From: Phenylobacterium haematophilum
GTDB taxonomy: Bacteria; Pseudomonadota; Alphaproteobacteria; Caulobacterales; Caulobacteraceae
DNA length: 64,000 bases
Reading direction: 5' to 3'
Assembly: GCF_014196295.1 (NCBI RefSeq)
Contig: NZ_JACIDK010000001.1
Coordinates: 662,785-726,784, forward strand
Both the position numbers and the translations under genes were made by a program. Of the stretch, positions 9,579-17,479 are shown one piece after another. How positions within the stretch are numbered: position 1 is the first letter of the stretch; each line of letters starts with the position of its first letter. The notes under the pieces are model-generated. The model was not told the origin of the DNA. It made no database searches and saw nothing but the letters and a program-made list of their open reading frames with translations.

Positions 9579-10351
9579 GGCCGCGGGATCCGGTCGAACA
9601 GGGCGAAGAACGCGTCCTCGGTCCGCTTTTCGGCGTCGTGCTTCGACCAGCCGCGGATCTGCGCGAGCTTGTTCAGCACGTCCGGCAGGAAGGCCGGCTC
9701 ATTGCGGCGTCCTCGGTGCGGCACCGGGGCTAGATAGGGGCAGTCGGTTTCGACGATGATGCGGTCGGCCGGCATCTCGCGGACGACCGCGCGAACATCC
9801 TCGGCGGCCTTGAACGTCGCGATGCCCGACACCGAGAACCAGGCGCCCAGCGCCGCCGCCCGCGCCGCCAGCTCCGCGCCGGACGTGTAGCAGTGCATCA
9901 GCATCTTGAACGGGCCGGCGGCGTACTCCTCCTCGAGGATGTCGCCTATCAGCTCGTCAGCCTCGCGGGTGTGAACCACAAGCGGCAGGCCGGTTTCGCG
10001 CGCCGCAGCCACGTGCTGTCGGAACACCTTGGCCTGGATGTCGCGGGGGCTGAGGTCGTAGTGGAAATCGAGCCCGGTCTCGCCGATGCCGACCACGCGC
10101 GGATCGGCGGCGATGGCGATCAGGTCGGCCGCCGACAGGTCCGGGTTCTCCTTGGCCTCGTGCGGATGGGTGCCGACCGTGCACCAGATGTCGGGATGGT
10201 CGGCCAAGGCGCGCACGGCGGCGAAGCCGGAGACCTTGTCGCTGATGTTGACCATAAGCTCGATACCGGCGGCGCGCGCACGGGCGATCACCTCGTCGCG
10301 GTCTTCGTCGAACTGGTGCGCGTGCAGGTTTACGTGGCTGTCGATCAGCAT
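9575..10351 (-). CDS. tatD: TatD-family metal-dependent deoxyribonuclease
   Basis: The protein begins MLIDSHVNLHAHQFDEDRD, where the usual second metal-binding HxH is shifted to NLH. It has the TatD signatures GIGETGLDFHYD, QAKVFRQHVAAA, HTREAD and VETDCPYLAP. At 258 residues it is full length. TatD enzymes are 3'-5' exonucleases used in DNA repair and turnover. It lies 9 nt after holB and overlaps the MBL gene, so it is co-transcribed with them. Confidence 0.93.
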   Translation of the reverse strand: MLIDSHVNLHAHQFDEDRDEVIARARAAGIELMVNISDKVSGFAAVRALADHPDIWCTVGTHPHEAKENPDLSAADLIAIAADPRVVGIGETGLDFHYDLSPRDIQAKVFRQHVAAARETGLPLVVHTREADELIGDILEEEYAAGPFKMLMHCYTSGAELAARAAALGAWFSVSGIATFKAAEDVRAVVREMPADRIIVETDCPYLAPVPHRGRRNEPAFLPDVLNKLAQIRGWSKHDAEKRTEDAFFALFDRIPRP

Positions 10352-10360
10352 CCGGATATT

Positions 10361-11359
10361 TCAGGCGCGCGCGGCGGCGCGAAGCTCAGTGAGGGCCGTG
10401 AAGAACGCGTCCGCACGGTCGAGATTGACGGCCTCGACCTCCCGCGGGAGGCGCTGCAGCGTCTCCCATGCTCCGGCCCAACGATCAAGTCCGCCATAGC
10501 CCTCGGCCGCCAGGCGCATGGCATGGCCGTGCACGCGCTCGGCGAGCCGCTCCAGCAGCAGATTGAACTGAGCCGCGCCCTCCGCGCCGCGGAAGCGATC
10601 GGCCAGCGACAGCGCCAGGCCTTCGTCGACGTTCGGCAGCGACAAAAGGATCTCCTTCGCCGCGTCGTCGACAGCAACCGCGCCAGCGAGGGCGAGCGCC
10701 AGAGCCTTGCCAGGCGCGCCCTTCGACATCCGGGCCAGTCGGATGGCGTCCTCGGCGTTGGCCGTCGTTCGGGACTCCACGAACGCGGTGACCGCGTCTT
10801 CCGGCAACGGCTGGAAGCCCAGCCGCCGGCAGCGCGACTTGATCGTCGGCAGCAGGCCGCCCGGCGCATGTGAGACCAGCAGGATCACGCCGCGCGGCGG
10901 CGGCTCCTCCAGGGTCTTGAGGACCGCGTTGGCGGCATTGACGTTGAGGTCGTCGGCGGCGTCGATGATCGCCACGCGATGCGGGGCCGAGGCCGGCGAC
11001 TTGGAGAAGAAGTCGGTGAGCTTGCGCGCCTCGTCGACCGGGATCAGCTTCCGCGGCTTGCCGTCCTCGCCGATTTTCTCAAGCACCATCAGGTCCGGGT
11101 GCGAGCGGGCGATGATCTGGCGGCTGACGGGATGGTCCGGCGAGGCGCCCAGCACGCCGTAGGCGGCGTTCGGCGGCGCACCCAACAGCCGACGCGCGGC
11201 GCGGAAGGCGAAGGTGGCCTTGCCGACGCCCTCGGTCCCAGTGAGCAGCCAGGCGTGGTGCAGCCGGCCACGGCCTCTTGCCTCCTCGAAGGCGATTTCG
11301 GCCGCTTCATGGCCTTTCAGATCGAAGACCTGGCGTGGATGGGGCGCGGCGTCAGCCAT
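10361..11359 (-). CDS. holB: DNA polymerase III subunit delta'
   Basis: A clamp-loader AAA+ subunit of 332 residues. HHAWLLTGTEGVGKATFAF holds a Walker A-like loop, and the region with DAADDLNVNAANAVLKTLEEPP followed by SRCRRL is the delta' hallmark. It helps load the beta sliding clamp at the replication fork. The start overlaps the end of tmk by 8 nt, and the tmk-holB-tatD order is a conserved bacterial arrangement. The metG gene that often lies between holB and tatD is absent here. Confidence 0.92.
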   Translation of the reverse strand: MADAAPHPRQVFDLKGHEAAEIAFEEARGRGRLHHAWLLTGTEGVGKATFAFRAARRLLGAPPNAAYGVLGASPDHPVSRQIIARSHPDLMVLEKIGEDGKPRKLIPVDEARKLTDFFSKSPASAPHRVAIIDAADDLNVNAANAVLKTLEEPPPRGVILLVSHAPGGLLPTIKSRCRRLGFQPLPEDAVTAFVESRTTANAEDAIRLARMSKGAPGKALALALAGAVAVDDAAKEILLSLPNVDEGLALSLADRFRGAEGAAQFNLLLERLAERVHGHAMRLAAEGYGGLDRWAGAWETLQRLPREVEAVNLDRADAFFTALTELRAAARA

Positions 11360-12005
11360 GGACCAGCCGGCTCTCGACTGCGCGCCAGACCTGGCCCTCC
11401 ACCTCGTCCATGTCCTGGGCGGCGTCGATCAGCGTGCAGCGGTCGGGTTCGGCCGCCGCGATGGCGCGGAATGCGGCGCGTAGCCGCTCATGGAAGGCCA
11501 CGCCCTTGGATTCGAAGCGCGTCTCGGCATGGCCTTCGGCCTGAGCGAAGGCCTCTGCGCGGGCCAGACCGACATCCACCGGCAAATCGAACACCAGCGT
11601 CAGGTCCGGCCGGACATCGGCCAGGACAAAGGCCTCCAGCGCGGTGATGAAGGCGGGATCGACCCCGCCGGCCCCGCCTTGATAGGCGCGGGTTGAATCG
11701 GCGAAGCGATCGCAGACCACCCAGGCGCCGCGCTCCAGCGCCGGCAGGATGGTCCGCTCGATATGGTCCCGGCGCGCGCCGTACATCAGCAGGGTCTCGG
11801 TCGCCGGGCTCCAACGGTCGGCGTCGCCCTTCAGGACCAGGTTGCGAATAGCCTCGGCGCCCGGCGAGCCGCCCGGCTCGCGCGTGGCGACCACGTCGTG
11901 GCCGGCGGCCTGCAGGCGCGCGACCAGGCGCCGGACCTGCGTCGACTTGCCCGCGCCCTCGCCGCCTTCGAAAGTGATGAACCGCCCACGCGTCACGCCG
12001 GCCAA
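11352..12005 (-). CDS. tmk: Thymidylate kinase
   Basis: dTMP kinase, making dTDP from dTMP with ATP. The P-loop is FITFEGGEGAGKSTQ, the DR motif is VVCDRFADSTRAYQG, and the REPGG motif (TREPGGSPGAEAIR) binds substrate. The 217-residue length is normal for the family. It is followed within the same transcript by holB with an 8-nt overlap, and rlpA lies 56 nt upstream. Confidence 0.95.
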   Translation of the reverse strand: MAGVTRGRFITFEGGEGAGKSTQVRRLVARLQAAGHDVVATREPGGSPGAEAIRNLVLKGDADRWSPATETLLMYGARRDHIERTILPALERGAWVVCDRFADSTRAYQGGAGGVDPAFITALEAFVLADVRPDLTLVFDLPVDVGLARAEAFAQAEGHAETRFESKGVAFHERLRAAFRAIAAAEPDRCTLIDAAQDMDEVEGQVWRAVESRLVHG

Positions 12006-12061
12006 AATGGCCGCTTCGGTCCGTTTGTCCAGCGCTCAACTGTCGCCGGCGGCGATGGGGC

Positions 12062-13015
12062 TCAGGCGCCCGGCCGCACCACCCGCGCCTCGGTGAAGCC
12101 GTAGGCCGCGACCCGGTCGCGCAGATCGAAGGCCTCGCCCTCGTCCGCCGTCCCGTCGACCATCACCCGATAGAGCGTCATGCCGTCGGCGCGCTGGAAC
12201 GGCTCCACCTTGGCGACGACGGCCGAGCCGAGTTGGCTGACCACGCGCTGCGCATTGGCCGGGTCGGAGAACGCGCCGGCCTGGACGCGATAGATCAGGC
12301 CGCCGCTCGCCGGCGGCGGCTGAACCGGGACCGAAGCGACCGGAGCCAGCGGCGCCAGCGGCTGCGACGCCACCGGCGTCTCGACTGGACCAGGGTTCAG
12401 GCCGGCGTACGGCGTCGGCGCCGGCGGCAGCTGCGATGGCGCGGGCGCCGGCGTGTAGGCGGAATGGCGCAGGCCGGCGTCCGGCGCGCCGAGCGGAGCC
12501 GGGCCGACATAGCGGACGCGCACGCGCGCCGTGCCCTGCTGCTCGAAGCCGAGTTGGCGCGCGGCCTCCTGCGAGACGTCGATCACCGCCCCGCCTTTGA
12601 ACGGGCCACGGTCGTTGACCCGGACCTGGACGGTCCGGTTGTTCTCGAGATTGGTCACCTCGACGATCGACGGGAGCGGCAGCGTCGTGTGAGCGCCCGA
12701 CAGCGCATAGCGATCGAACACCTCGCCGTTGGCCGTGGTCTTGAGGTGGTGCGATTGGCCGTACCACGTGGCGGTGCCTTCCTGGTCATAGCCAGGCTCC
12801 TCCTTCGGCACGTACCAGACGCCGCCGACCTCGTAGGGCGAACCGACCTTGTAGCGTCCTCCTGCCCCGTTCGGCAGCTGGCCAGGAGTCGGCCCGGCCG
12901 TAGGATGCTTGGCGGCGTAGCGCGGTTGCGGCGTGGCGCAGGCGGCGAGCGCCGCCGTTCCCATAAGCACGACAGCGACGCTGCGAACCGGCGTGCGCGA
13001 ACGGATGCGGGCCAT
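12062..13015 (-). CDS. rlpA: RlpA-family septal ring lytic transglycosylase with SPOR domain
   Basis: A lipoprotein of about 317 residues. The signal sequence ends in lipobox LAAC, followed by the double-psi beta-barrel RlpA domain (GTATWYGQSHHLKTTANGE, later RVNDRGPF) and a Pro/Ala-rich linker. The C-terminal SPOR domain (IYRVQAGAFSDPANAQR) binds denuded glycan at the septum. RlpA relatives cleave naked peptidoglycan strands. The ATG at 13015 is chosen over an upstream TTG because GAGGGGG lies at good spacing. It is the first gene of the tmk-holB-tatD operon. Confidence 0.9.
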   Translation of the reverse strand: MARIRSRTPVRSVAVVLMGTAALAACATPQPRYAAKHPTAGPTPGQLPNGAGGRYKVGSPYEVGGVWYVPKEEPGYDQEGTATWYGQSHHLKTTANGEVFDRYALSGAHTTLPLPSIVEVTNLENNRTVQVRVNDRGPFKGGAVIDVSQEAARQLGFEQQGTARVRVRYVGPAPLGAPDAGLRHSAYTPAPAPSQLPPAPTPYAGLNPGPVETPVASQPLAPLAPVASVPVQPPPASGGLIYRVQAGAFSDPANAQRVVSQLGSAVVAKVEPFQRADGMTLYRVMVDGTADEGEAFDLRDRVAAYGFTEARVVRPGA

Positions 13016-13166
13016 GGCCGCCCCCTCTTTCAAACCTACGCTCCCCAGCGCTGGCGGCCATGTTCGCGCGCGAGACTTGAGCCATGGTTAACGCCAGGGC
13101 GAATTTCATTAAGCATCCACGATGGGTGGAGACGTCGCGCGACGCCTGCTATAGCCCCCTCGTTCC

Positions 13167-13256
13167 GGAAGGGTGGCCGAGTGGTTTAAGGCAGCGGTCT
13201 TGAAAACCGCCGTAGGTGAAAGCCTACCGTGGGTTCGAATCCCACCCCTTCCGCCA
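13167..13256 (+). tRNA. tRNA-Ser(UGA)
   Basis: A 90-nt class II tRNA. The acceptor stem GGAAGGG pairs with CCCTTCC, followed by discriminator G and encoded CCA. The anticodon loop CTTGAAA sits on a GCGGT/ACCGC stem, giving anticodon TGA. The variable arm is long (about 13211-13229), and GGTTCGAATCC forms the T arm. It is the chromosomal landmark at the left end of the ICE. The recombinase gene on the other strand ends inside it. Confidence 0.96.
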
Positions 13257-14891
13257 CTTTGGAACCCCTCTGGGCACGCCAGCCACCGCCGATTGCCGCA
13301 CTTGGCCAGCAATAAGCGTCCTTAGCAGCTCCGTCTTCGATCCCATGATGCGAATTGCGTCGTCGGCGACCTCGACACGCTGCGCCAGTGAGCGCAGATG
13401 ATCCCGCCGATAGCCGCCCTCGCTGCCCCGGATGCGCTCGCGTGCGCGACGCGCAAATCCCCGGATCATGGTCGGGGTGATGGCGCTGTGGCCGGGGCTG
13501 TCGAGCAAGGCTTGCGCCCGGTCGGCGTCGGCCCTGGCCTGATCGCGGATGACCTTGAGGCCGGCGATGCGCTCCTTGAGCGCCGGGTCGTCAAGATCGG
13601 CGACGCCCGCCTCGATGGCGTCGTAGAGGCGCTTGAGGCGCAATTCCGATTCGGTCGAGCGCCGCTCCAGTTCGGCGATGTGCTGCCGGCGACGCTCGGC
13701 CTGATCGTCGCGACGGCCGAGCACGGTGCCAAGCAAGTCCTCCAGCCGGTCGGCATCAAGCAAGCGTTCCTCGATATGCCCGACCACCATGCGGTCGAGC
13801 TTATCCATCGGGATCGCGCGGCCCTTGCAGCCGGTTTCGCCCTGCCGGGCCTTGATCGAGCACGCATAGTAGCGATAGCGCCCGCCCTTGCCGGTGCGGA
13901 TCGTCATAGCGCCTCCGCAATTGCCGCAATAGCAGATGCCCGTTAGCAGCGTCGGCCCGATCACGACGCGCGCGGGCAGCTCGGTCTTGGGATTGCGGGC
14001 CTGCAATAGCTTCTGCACCGCGTCGAACGTCTCCCGCTCGATAAGCGCCGGCACCTGAACGGTGATAACCTCATCCTCGAGCTTCACCTCTCCCTTGTTG
14101 GAACGGCGATTGAACCGATGCTCGCCGATATAGGTGCGCCGGGTCAGGATGCGGTGAACCTGACCGATGCCCCAACGCCCGCCGTCGCGCGTGAAAATGC
14201 CCTTGCCATTGAGATACTTGACGATGGCCTTCACGCCCATCTGGCCGGATGAACCTTCACCCTCCAGCGCAAGGCGATAGATGAGCCGGATCGTCTCGGC
14301 GTGCAGCGGGTCGATTTCCAGCTTCTTCTTGACCTTCGCGCCGCGCTGCTCGGCCGCGACGACGCGGTAGCCGATGGGCGGCAGCGAGCCGTTCCAGAAG
14401 CCTTGCCGGGCGTTTTCCTTCAAGGCGCGCAGGACGTGCTTGGCGTTCTCCTTGGACTGGTATTCGTCGAATAGCGACATGATCCGTCGCATCATGTCGT
14501 GGATCGGATCATCGCCAAGCTCCTGCGTGATCGAAACCAGCTTCACACCGTTCTTCGCCAGCTTGCGGTAATAGAACTCCATTTCAAATTCGTCGCGGAA
14601 GAAGCGTGAGAAGCTGTGAACCACGACGACATCGAACGATGCCGGCTTAGCGGTGGCAGCCTCTATCATCCGCTGGAACTCCGGGCGGCGGTCGTTGGTC
14701 GCGCTGTTGCCCGGCTCCACGAATGTTTCGACAAGCTGATAGCCGCGCGCCTCGCAATAGGCTTCGCCCTGGCGCTTCTGGTCGGGGATCGACACGTCAT
14801 GCTCGGCCTGCCGCGTCGTCGAGACGCGCAGATAGAGGGCGGCGCGCAGCGTGACGTTGGGATTGTGGACGGTGGGACTATGGACGTTCAT
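13224..14891 (-). CDS. Large serine recombinase (site-specific integrase)
   Basis: The protein has about 555 residues. The N-terminal resolvase domain has catalytic Ser in YLRVSTTRQ and Arg residues in HSFSRFFRDEFEME. A recombinase domain (about 170-300, starting near GFWNGSLPPIGYRV) precedes a zinc ribbon (GICYCGNCGG ... YYACS) and a coiled-coil-rich tail. It should integrate and excise the ICE. The ATG at 14891 overlaps the tumA stop by 4 nt; longer frames upstream only cover tumA. The last ten or so codons (ending GWDSNPR) are read from the antisense of the tRNA-Ser 3' half, so the C-terminus depends on the integrated state. A serine recombinase beside a tRNA is less usual than a tyrosine one. 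Confidence 0.9.
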   Translation of the reverse strand: MNVHSPTVHNPNVTLRAALYLRVSTTRQAEHDVSIPDQKRQGEAYCEARGYQLVETFVEPGNSATNDRRPEFQRMIEAATAKPASFDVVVVHSFSRFFRDEFEMEFYYRKLAKNGVKLVSITQELGDDPIHDMMRRIMSLFDEYQSKENAKHVLRALKENARQGFWNGSLPPIGYRVVAAEQRGAKVKKKLEIDPLHAETIRLIYRLALEGEGSSGQMGVKAIVKYLNGKGIFTRDGGRWGIGQVHRILTRRTYIGEHRFNRRSNKGEVKLEDEVITVQVPALIERETFDAVQKLLQARNPKTELPARVVIGPTLLTGICYCGNCGGAMTIRTGKGGRYRYYACSIKARQGETGCKGRAIPMDKLDRMVVGHIEERLLDADRLEDLLGTVLGRRDDQAERRRQHIAELERRSTESELRLKRLYDAIEAGVADLDDPALKERIAGLKVIRDQARADADRAQALLDSPGHSAITPTMIRGFARRARERIRGSEGGYRRDHLRSLAQRVEVADDAIRIMGSKTELLRTLIAGQVRQSAVAGVPRGVPKWRKGWDSNPR

Positions 14892-15286
14892 TGCCGGCCT
14901 CCTGCCGCCTTGCGCGGCCCTGCGCGCTCGGTCAGCGGCAGGTCTAGTTCTACTCGGTCGTGGATGACCTTGGGCGTGAGCTTGCGGCCTTCGCCCTTCT
15001 CCATGCGGACAAGGCCGTAACTGGCCATCCGTTTCAGAGTGCGGGACAGGTTGGACTTGGCCCGGCCGGTGATCTCGGCCAGTTCCTCCAGCGAACCCGG
15101 CGCTTGCTGGTCGATGACGCGCAGCAATTCGCGATTGCCCGCCGACAGCACCTTGGCGAAGGATTCCATGGATGTGAACCACACCTTCGGATCGCCGGGC
15201 GCGGGCTTTTCCTCGCCCTTGGCAATCCGCATGGTGCGGGCCTTCATTTCGTCGTAGCCGGCAATCCCGACTTTCAATGTGGTCAT
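14888..15286 (-). CDS. tumA: TumA-like antitoxin, HTH DNA-binding protein
   Basis: This 132-residue protein has a winged-HTH of MarR/ArsR type near its C-terminus (SLEELAEITGRAKSNLSRTL, then YGLVRMEKGEGR). It matches the putative DNA-binding partner of TumE toxins. In such pairs the HTH protein neutralises the toxin and represses the operon. The start overlaps the tumE stop by 4 nt and its stop overlaps the recombinase start by 4 nt, so toxin, antitoxin and recombinase are coupled. The family assignment comes from memory of sequence and gene order. Confidence 0.78.
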   Translation of the reverse strand: MTTLKVGIAGYDEMKARTMRIAKGEEKPAPGDPKVWFTSMESFAKVLSAGNRELLRVIDQQAPGSLEELAEITGRAKSNLSRTLKRMASYGLVRMEKGEGRKLTPKVIHDRVELDLPLTERAGPRKAAGGRQ

Positions 15287-15636
15287 GTTACGCCTCGCTC
15301 CTTCAACACCGCGTCCACCGCCTGCCAGAAGTCGGCCAGCAGCGTGGCCGCACCCTCGTAGGCGTAGGGCTTCACGGTCTGGAGGCGGTGCCGATGGTCC
15401 ATCGGCTCGCCGCGCCTGCCTCGGCCGACTGGATGGGCGTTGTCGAAGCCGACCAGCCGTTCGCCCGAAGGCCCGTGAAGCGTGAGCGAGTAATCGAGGC
15501 CGTGCGGCTTCTCCGGCGATGCCGGAACGCGGGTGACGATGAACTTCACCCAATGGCCGCCCTCGGGATCGACAACGAGCACCTGGCCGTCGAGGTCCAG
15601 AAGCGTGTCGAGGTTCGGATCACGATCCTCGCTCAT
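15283..15636 (-). CDS. tumE: TumE-family toxin (DUF6516-like)
   Basis: A 117-residue protein with LLDLDGQVLVVDPEGGHWVKF near the N-terminus, the central YSLTLHGPSGERLVGFDNAH and a C-terminal helical part. This resembles TumE/DUF6516 toxins, which are always found just upstream of a small HTH antitoxin, as here. Members are reported to arrest growth and to stabilise mobile elements. It sits between a small acidic hypothetical protein and tumA, with 4-nt overlaps on both sides. Confidence 0.78.
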   Translation of the reverse strand: MSEDRDPNLDTLLDLDGQVLVVDPEGGHWVKFIVTRVPASPEKPHGLDYSLTLHGPSGERLVGFDNAHPVGRGRRGEPMDHRHRLQTVKPYAYEGAATLLADFWQAVDAVLKERGVT

Positions 15637-15947
15637 GGCTTTTTGTTATCAGATGAAGATAACTTAGTCAAGCCCGGCACGGTTGGAAGTGGGCCGAACA
15701 TCTCGTCGAAGACATCGGCAAACCATCGCTCGAACACCTGAATCTCTGCCTCGGTGATCGGCACTTTCTCCGGCCAGTCGTCGATGACGGGCAGCTTCTC
15801 CACGTCGAAGGCATCGGGCGGGCTTCCGCGCGCCGGGCTGATACGCGGCGCGGGATCGTCGTCATAGTCGTAAAGGTCATCGGGAAGCGTCTGCGGAGCC
15901 GGCTGTCGTGGGCGGCCCCTTTGGGTATGGCGGCGTCTCGCGCACAT
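15633..15947 (-). CDS. Small hypothetical protein heading the recombinase operon
   Basis: This 104-residue protein has a basic, Pro/Gln-rich N-terminus and an acidic centre and C-terminus (DLYDYDDDPAP, then VFERWFADVFDEMFGPLP). I do not recognise the family. Reality is supported by a good ribosome-binding site (GGAGG) before the ATG at 15947, a stop overlapping the tumE start by 4 nt, and a leader shared with the rdfS operon. A small acidic protein here could act in toxin or recombinase control, but nothing in the sequence proves that. Confidence 0.6.
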   Translation of the reverse strand: MCARRRHTQRGRPRQPAPQTLPDDLYDYDDDPAPRISPARGSPPDAFDVEKLPVIDDWPEKVPITEAEIQVFERWFADVFDEMFGPLPTVPGLTKLSSSDNKKP

Positions 15948-16002
15948 GGAATCCTCCGTGGTTCGTTGCTGGATTCCGGGTGGCTGGAAGCCCCGGAATT
16001 AG

Positions 16003-16070
16003 GCGAAGCATGGAGGGGGATCGGCGGCCTGTAGCGTGCCGCATTTGCGCTCACGCGCTGGCGGCACCCC
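16003..16070 (-). promoter_or_regulatory. Duplicated leader element upstream of the recombinase operon (copy 1)
   Basis: About 68 bp nearly identical to 44096-44165. The shared core reads GTAGCGTGCCGCATTTGCG on the plus strand. It starts 86 bp from the start codon of the first gene of the recombinase operon; the other copy starts 87 bp from the rdfS start codon. The fixed spacing points to a common promoter or operator, not a chance repeat. No clear -35/-10 pair stands out, which would suit an activator-dependent promoter. Confidence 0.75.
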
Positions 16071-16087
16071 TGCTGTCGGGTGCCGCC
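16060..16087 (-). terminator. Stem-loop after the trb operon
   Basis: A perfect 10-bp stem (GGCGGCACCC / GGGTGCCGCC) with an 8-nt loop begins 8 bp after the stop of the last trb gene. It lacks a T-tract, so it may slow or end transcription only with Rho. It overlaps the far edge of the duplicated leader and could instead be part of an operator. Confidence 0.5.
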
Positions 16088-16094
16088 AACTAGG

Positions 16095-16313
16095 TTAGCT
16101 GGCCGCGCGGCGGGCCTTCTGAAACTCTCGATCCGTGGCGAGGAAGCGTTCCAGCATCGGCACAATCAGCTTTTCCGGCTCTATTGGCGGCTGCCCTGGC
16201 TGCGCCAGCAATCGGCCATAAAGTTGCAAGTCCCGAAAGAGTGTCGCGGGAAACTCGCGCGACACCTTGACGGGCTTGTCGTCGGCGAGCGTGCCGAGTT
16301 TCAGCTTGCTCAT
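16095..16313 (-). CDS. DUF2274 domain protein
   Basis: This 72-residue protein, beginning MSKLKLGTLADDKPVKVSRE, matches the small DUF2274 family that closes trb operons in alphaproteobacterial ICEs. Its function is unknown. It lies 2 nt after the trbI stop and is the last gene of the trb operon, followed by a stem-loop. The full-length call follows from the conserved position and size. Confidence 0.8.
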   Translation of the reverse strand: MSKLKLGTLADDKPVKVSREFPATLFRDLQLYGRLLAQPGQPPIEPEKLIVPMLERFLATDREFQKARRAAS

Positions 16314-16315
16314 GG

Positions 16316-17479
16316 TCAACCTCTGTATGGTTCGAGCACAAGGTCGCGGGTGACAATCACGCGGACGGGGAAGCCCGGCCTGATCGTGAGCGTCGGCGCA
16401 ACCTGCAACTGGCGGCGGATGATCTGCTGGCCGGCGTCGTTGATGGTGTCCTGCGCCCCGTCGCGGATGGCGCGCACAAGGCGGTCCTCGTCGCTGACGG
16501 CCAGCTCCGTGCCGACCGCAAGCAACGTCGAAAGGCCGGCGGCCTTCGCCAAATCCCACCAATGATAATCGACGCCATCCTCAAGACCGGCGTAGCCCTG
16601 GCTATCCGCGCCCGGCTGGCGCTCCAGAACGATAGAGCGGCCATTGGGGAGGATCAGCCGATTCCAGACGAGCAGCACGCGGCGCTGGCCGAACTGAACG
16701 CTATTGTCATACTGCCCGATGATCCGCGTCCCCTGCGGGATCAGGAGCAGGCTGCCGGTCGGGCTGTCATAGATGTGCTGCGTCACCTGGGCGGTGATCT
16801 GGCCCGGAAGATCGGAACGGATGCCGGTAATGAGCGCAGCCGGGATCACGGCCCCGGCCTGGAGCACGAAGGGCGAGGCTGGAGCCATGACGCGATCCGA
16901 CGACGTGGTGCGGCGATCGACGGGTGCATTGAGGAACGCAAGCTGCTTGTCCTGCGCGGTCTGCTGGCCGGGCTGCCCTGTCAGGCCGGCAAGGTCGAGG
17001 CCGGGAAGTCCCGGCGTGGTCGCGCCGCCCGGCGTTGCGGCCGGGCTGCCGGTGCGGGCCTCGGTCTGGAAGAACACGCGGCTGACGCGCGCGGCTTCTT
17101 CCTCGGCAAGCCGGCGTTCCTCGGCGCGATCCACGGGCGGCGTGGTGATCGTCGGCGGCACGACGGGCTGGCCCCTGTTCTGCGCGTCCAAGATGGGTCT
17201 GCCGAGGTCGCCCGGCAGCGGCGGCCCCAGGACCGGGCCGGTATAGTCGCGCGGCAGGCCGGCAAGCCCATCGGCAGGCTGGCGGTTGTTGGTGGAAAAC
17301 AGTTCTTCGCCGCCCGTGCCGCCGTCACGGGTCTGGAGCGCGTAGATCAGCGCGCCGCCGACGCCGACCAGGGCGACGGCCGCCACGCTGGCGAGCACCT
17401 TGCGGGACAGGCGGGTGACGCGCGGGGCTTCCGCGCGAAGCCGCATTGGCGTGGCGGTATTGGTGTCATTCTCACTCAT
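16316..17479 (-). CDS. trbI: Conjugal transfer protein TrbI (VirB10-like)
   Basis: This 387-residue inner-to-outer membrane bridge of the type IV secretion system has one N-terminal membrane segment (VLASVAAVALVGVGGALIYA), a Pro-rich periplasmic linker and the VirB10 C-terminal domain (GAVIPAALITGIRSDLPGQ, SLLLIPQGTRIIGQYDN). It forms the channel core with TrbG and TrbF. The start overlaps the trbG stop by 4 nt. Confidence 0.95.
   Translation of the reverse strand: MSENDTNTATPMRLRAEAPRVTRLSRKVLASVAAVALVGVGGALIYALQTRDGGTGGEELFSTNNRQPADGLAGLPRDYTGPVLGPPLPGDLGRPILDAQNRGQPVVPPTITTPPVDRAEERRLAEEEAARVSRVFFQTEARTGSPAATPGGATTPGLPGLDLAGLTGQPGQQTAQDKQLAFLNAPVDRRTTSSDRVMAPASPFVLQAGAVIPAALITGIRSDLPGQITAQVTQHIYDSPTGSLLLIPQGTRIIGQYDNSVQFGQRRVLLVWNRLILPNGRSIVLERQPGADSQGYAGLEDGVDYHWWDLAKAAGLSTLLAVGTELAVSDEDRLVRAIRDGAQDTINDAGQQIIRRQLQVAPTLTIRPGFPVRVIVTRDLVLEPYRG

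Noticed and set aside
13109-13312. Small open frame running across the tRNA on the minus strand
   Set aside because: It is the antisense reading of tRNA-Ser and its flanks; such peptides are a common artefact.
14892-15182. N-terminal extension of the serine recombinase
   Set aside because: The extra residues match nothing and lie over tumA; the ATG at 14891 directly precedes the resolvase domain and overlaps the tumA stop by 4 nt.
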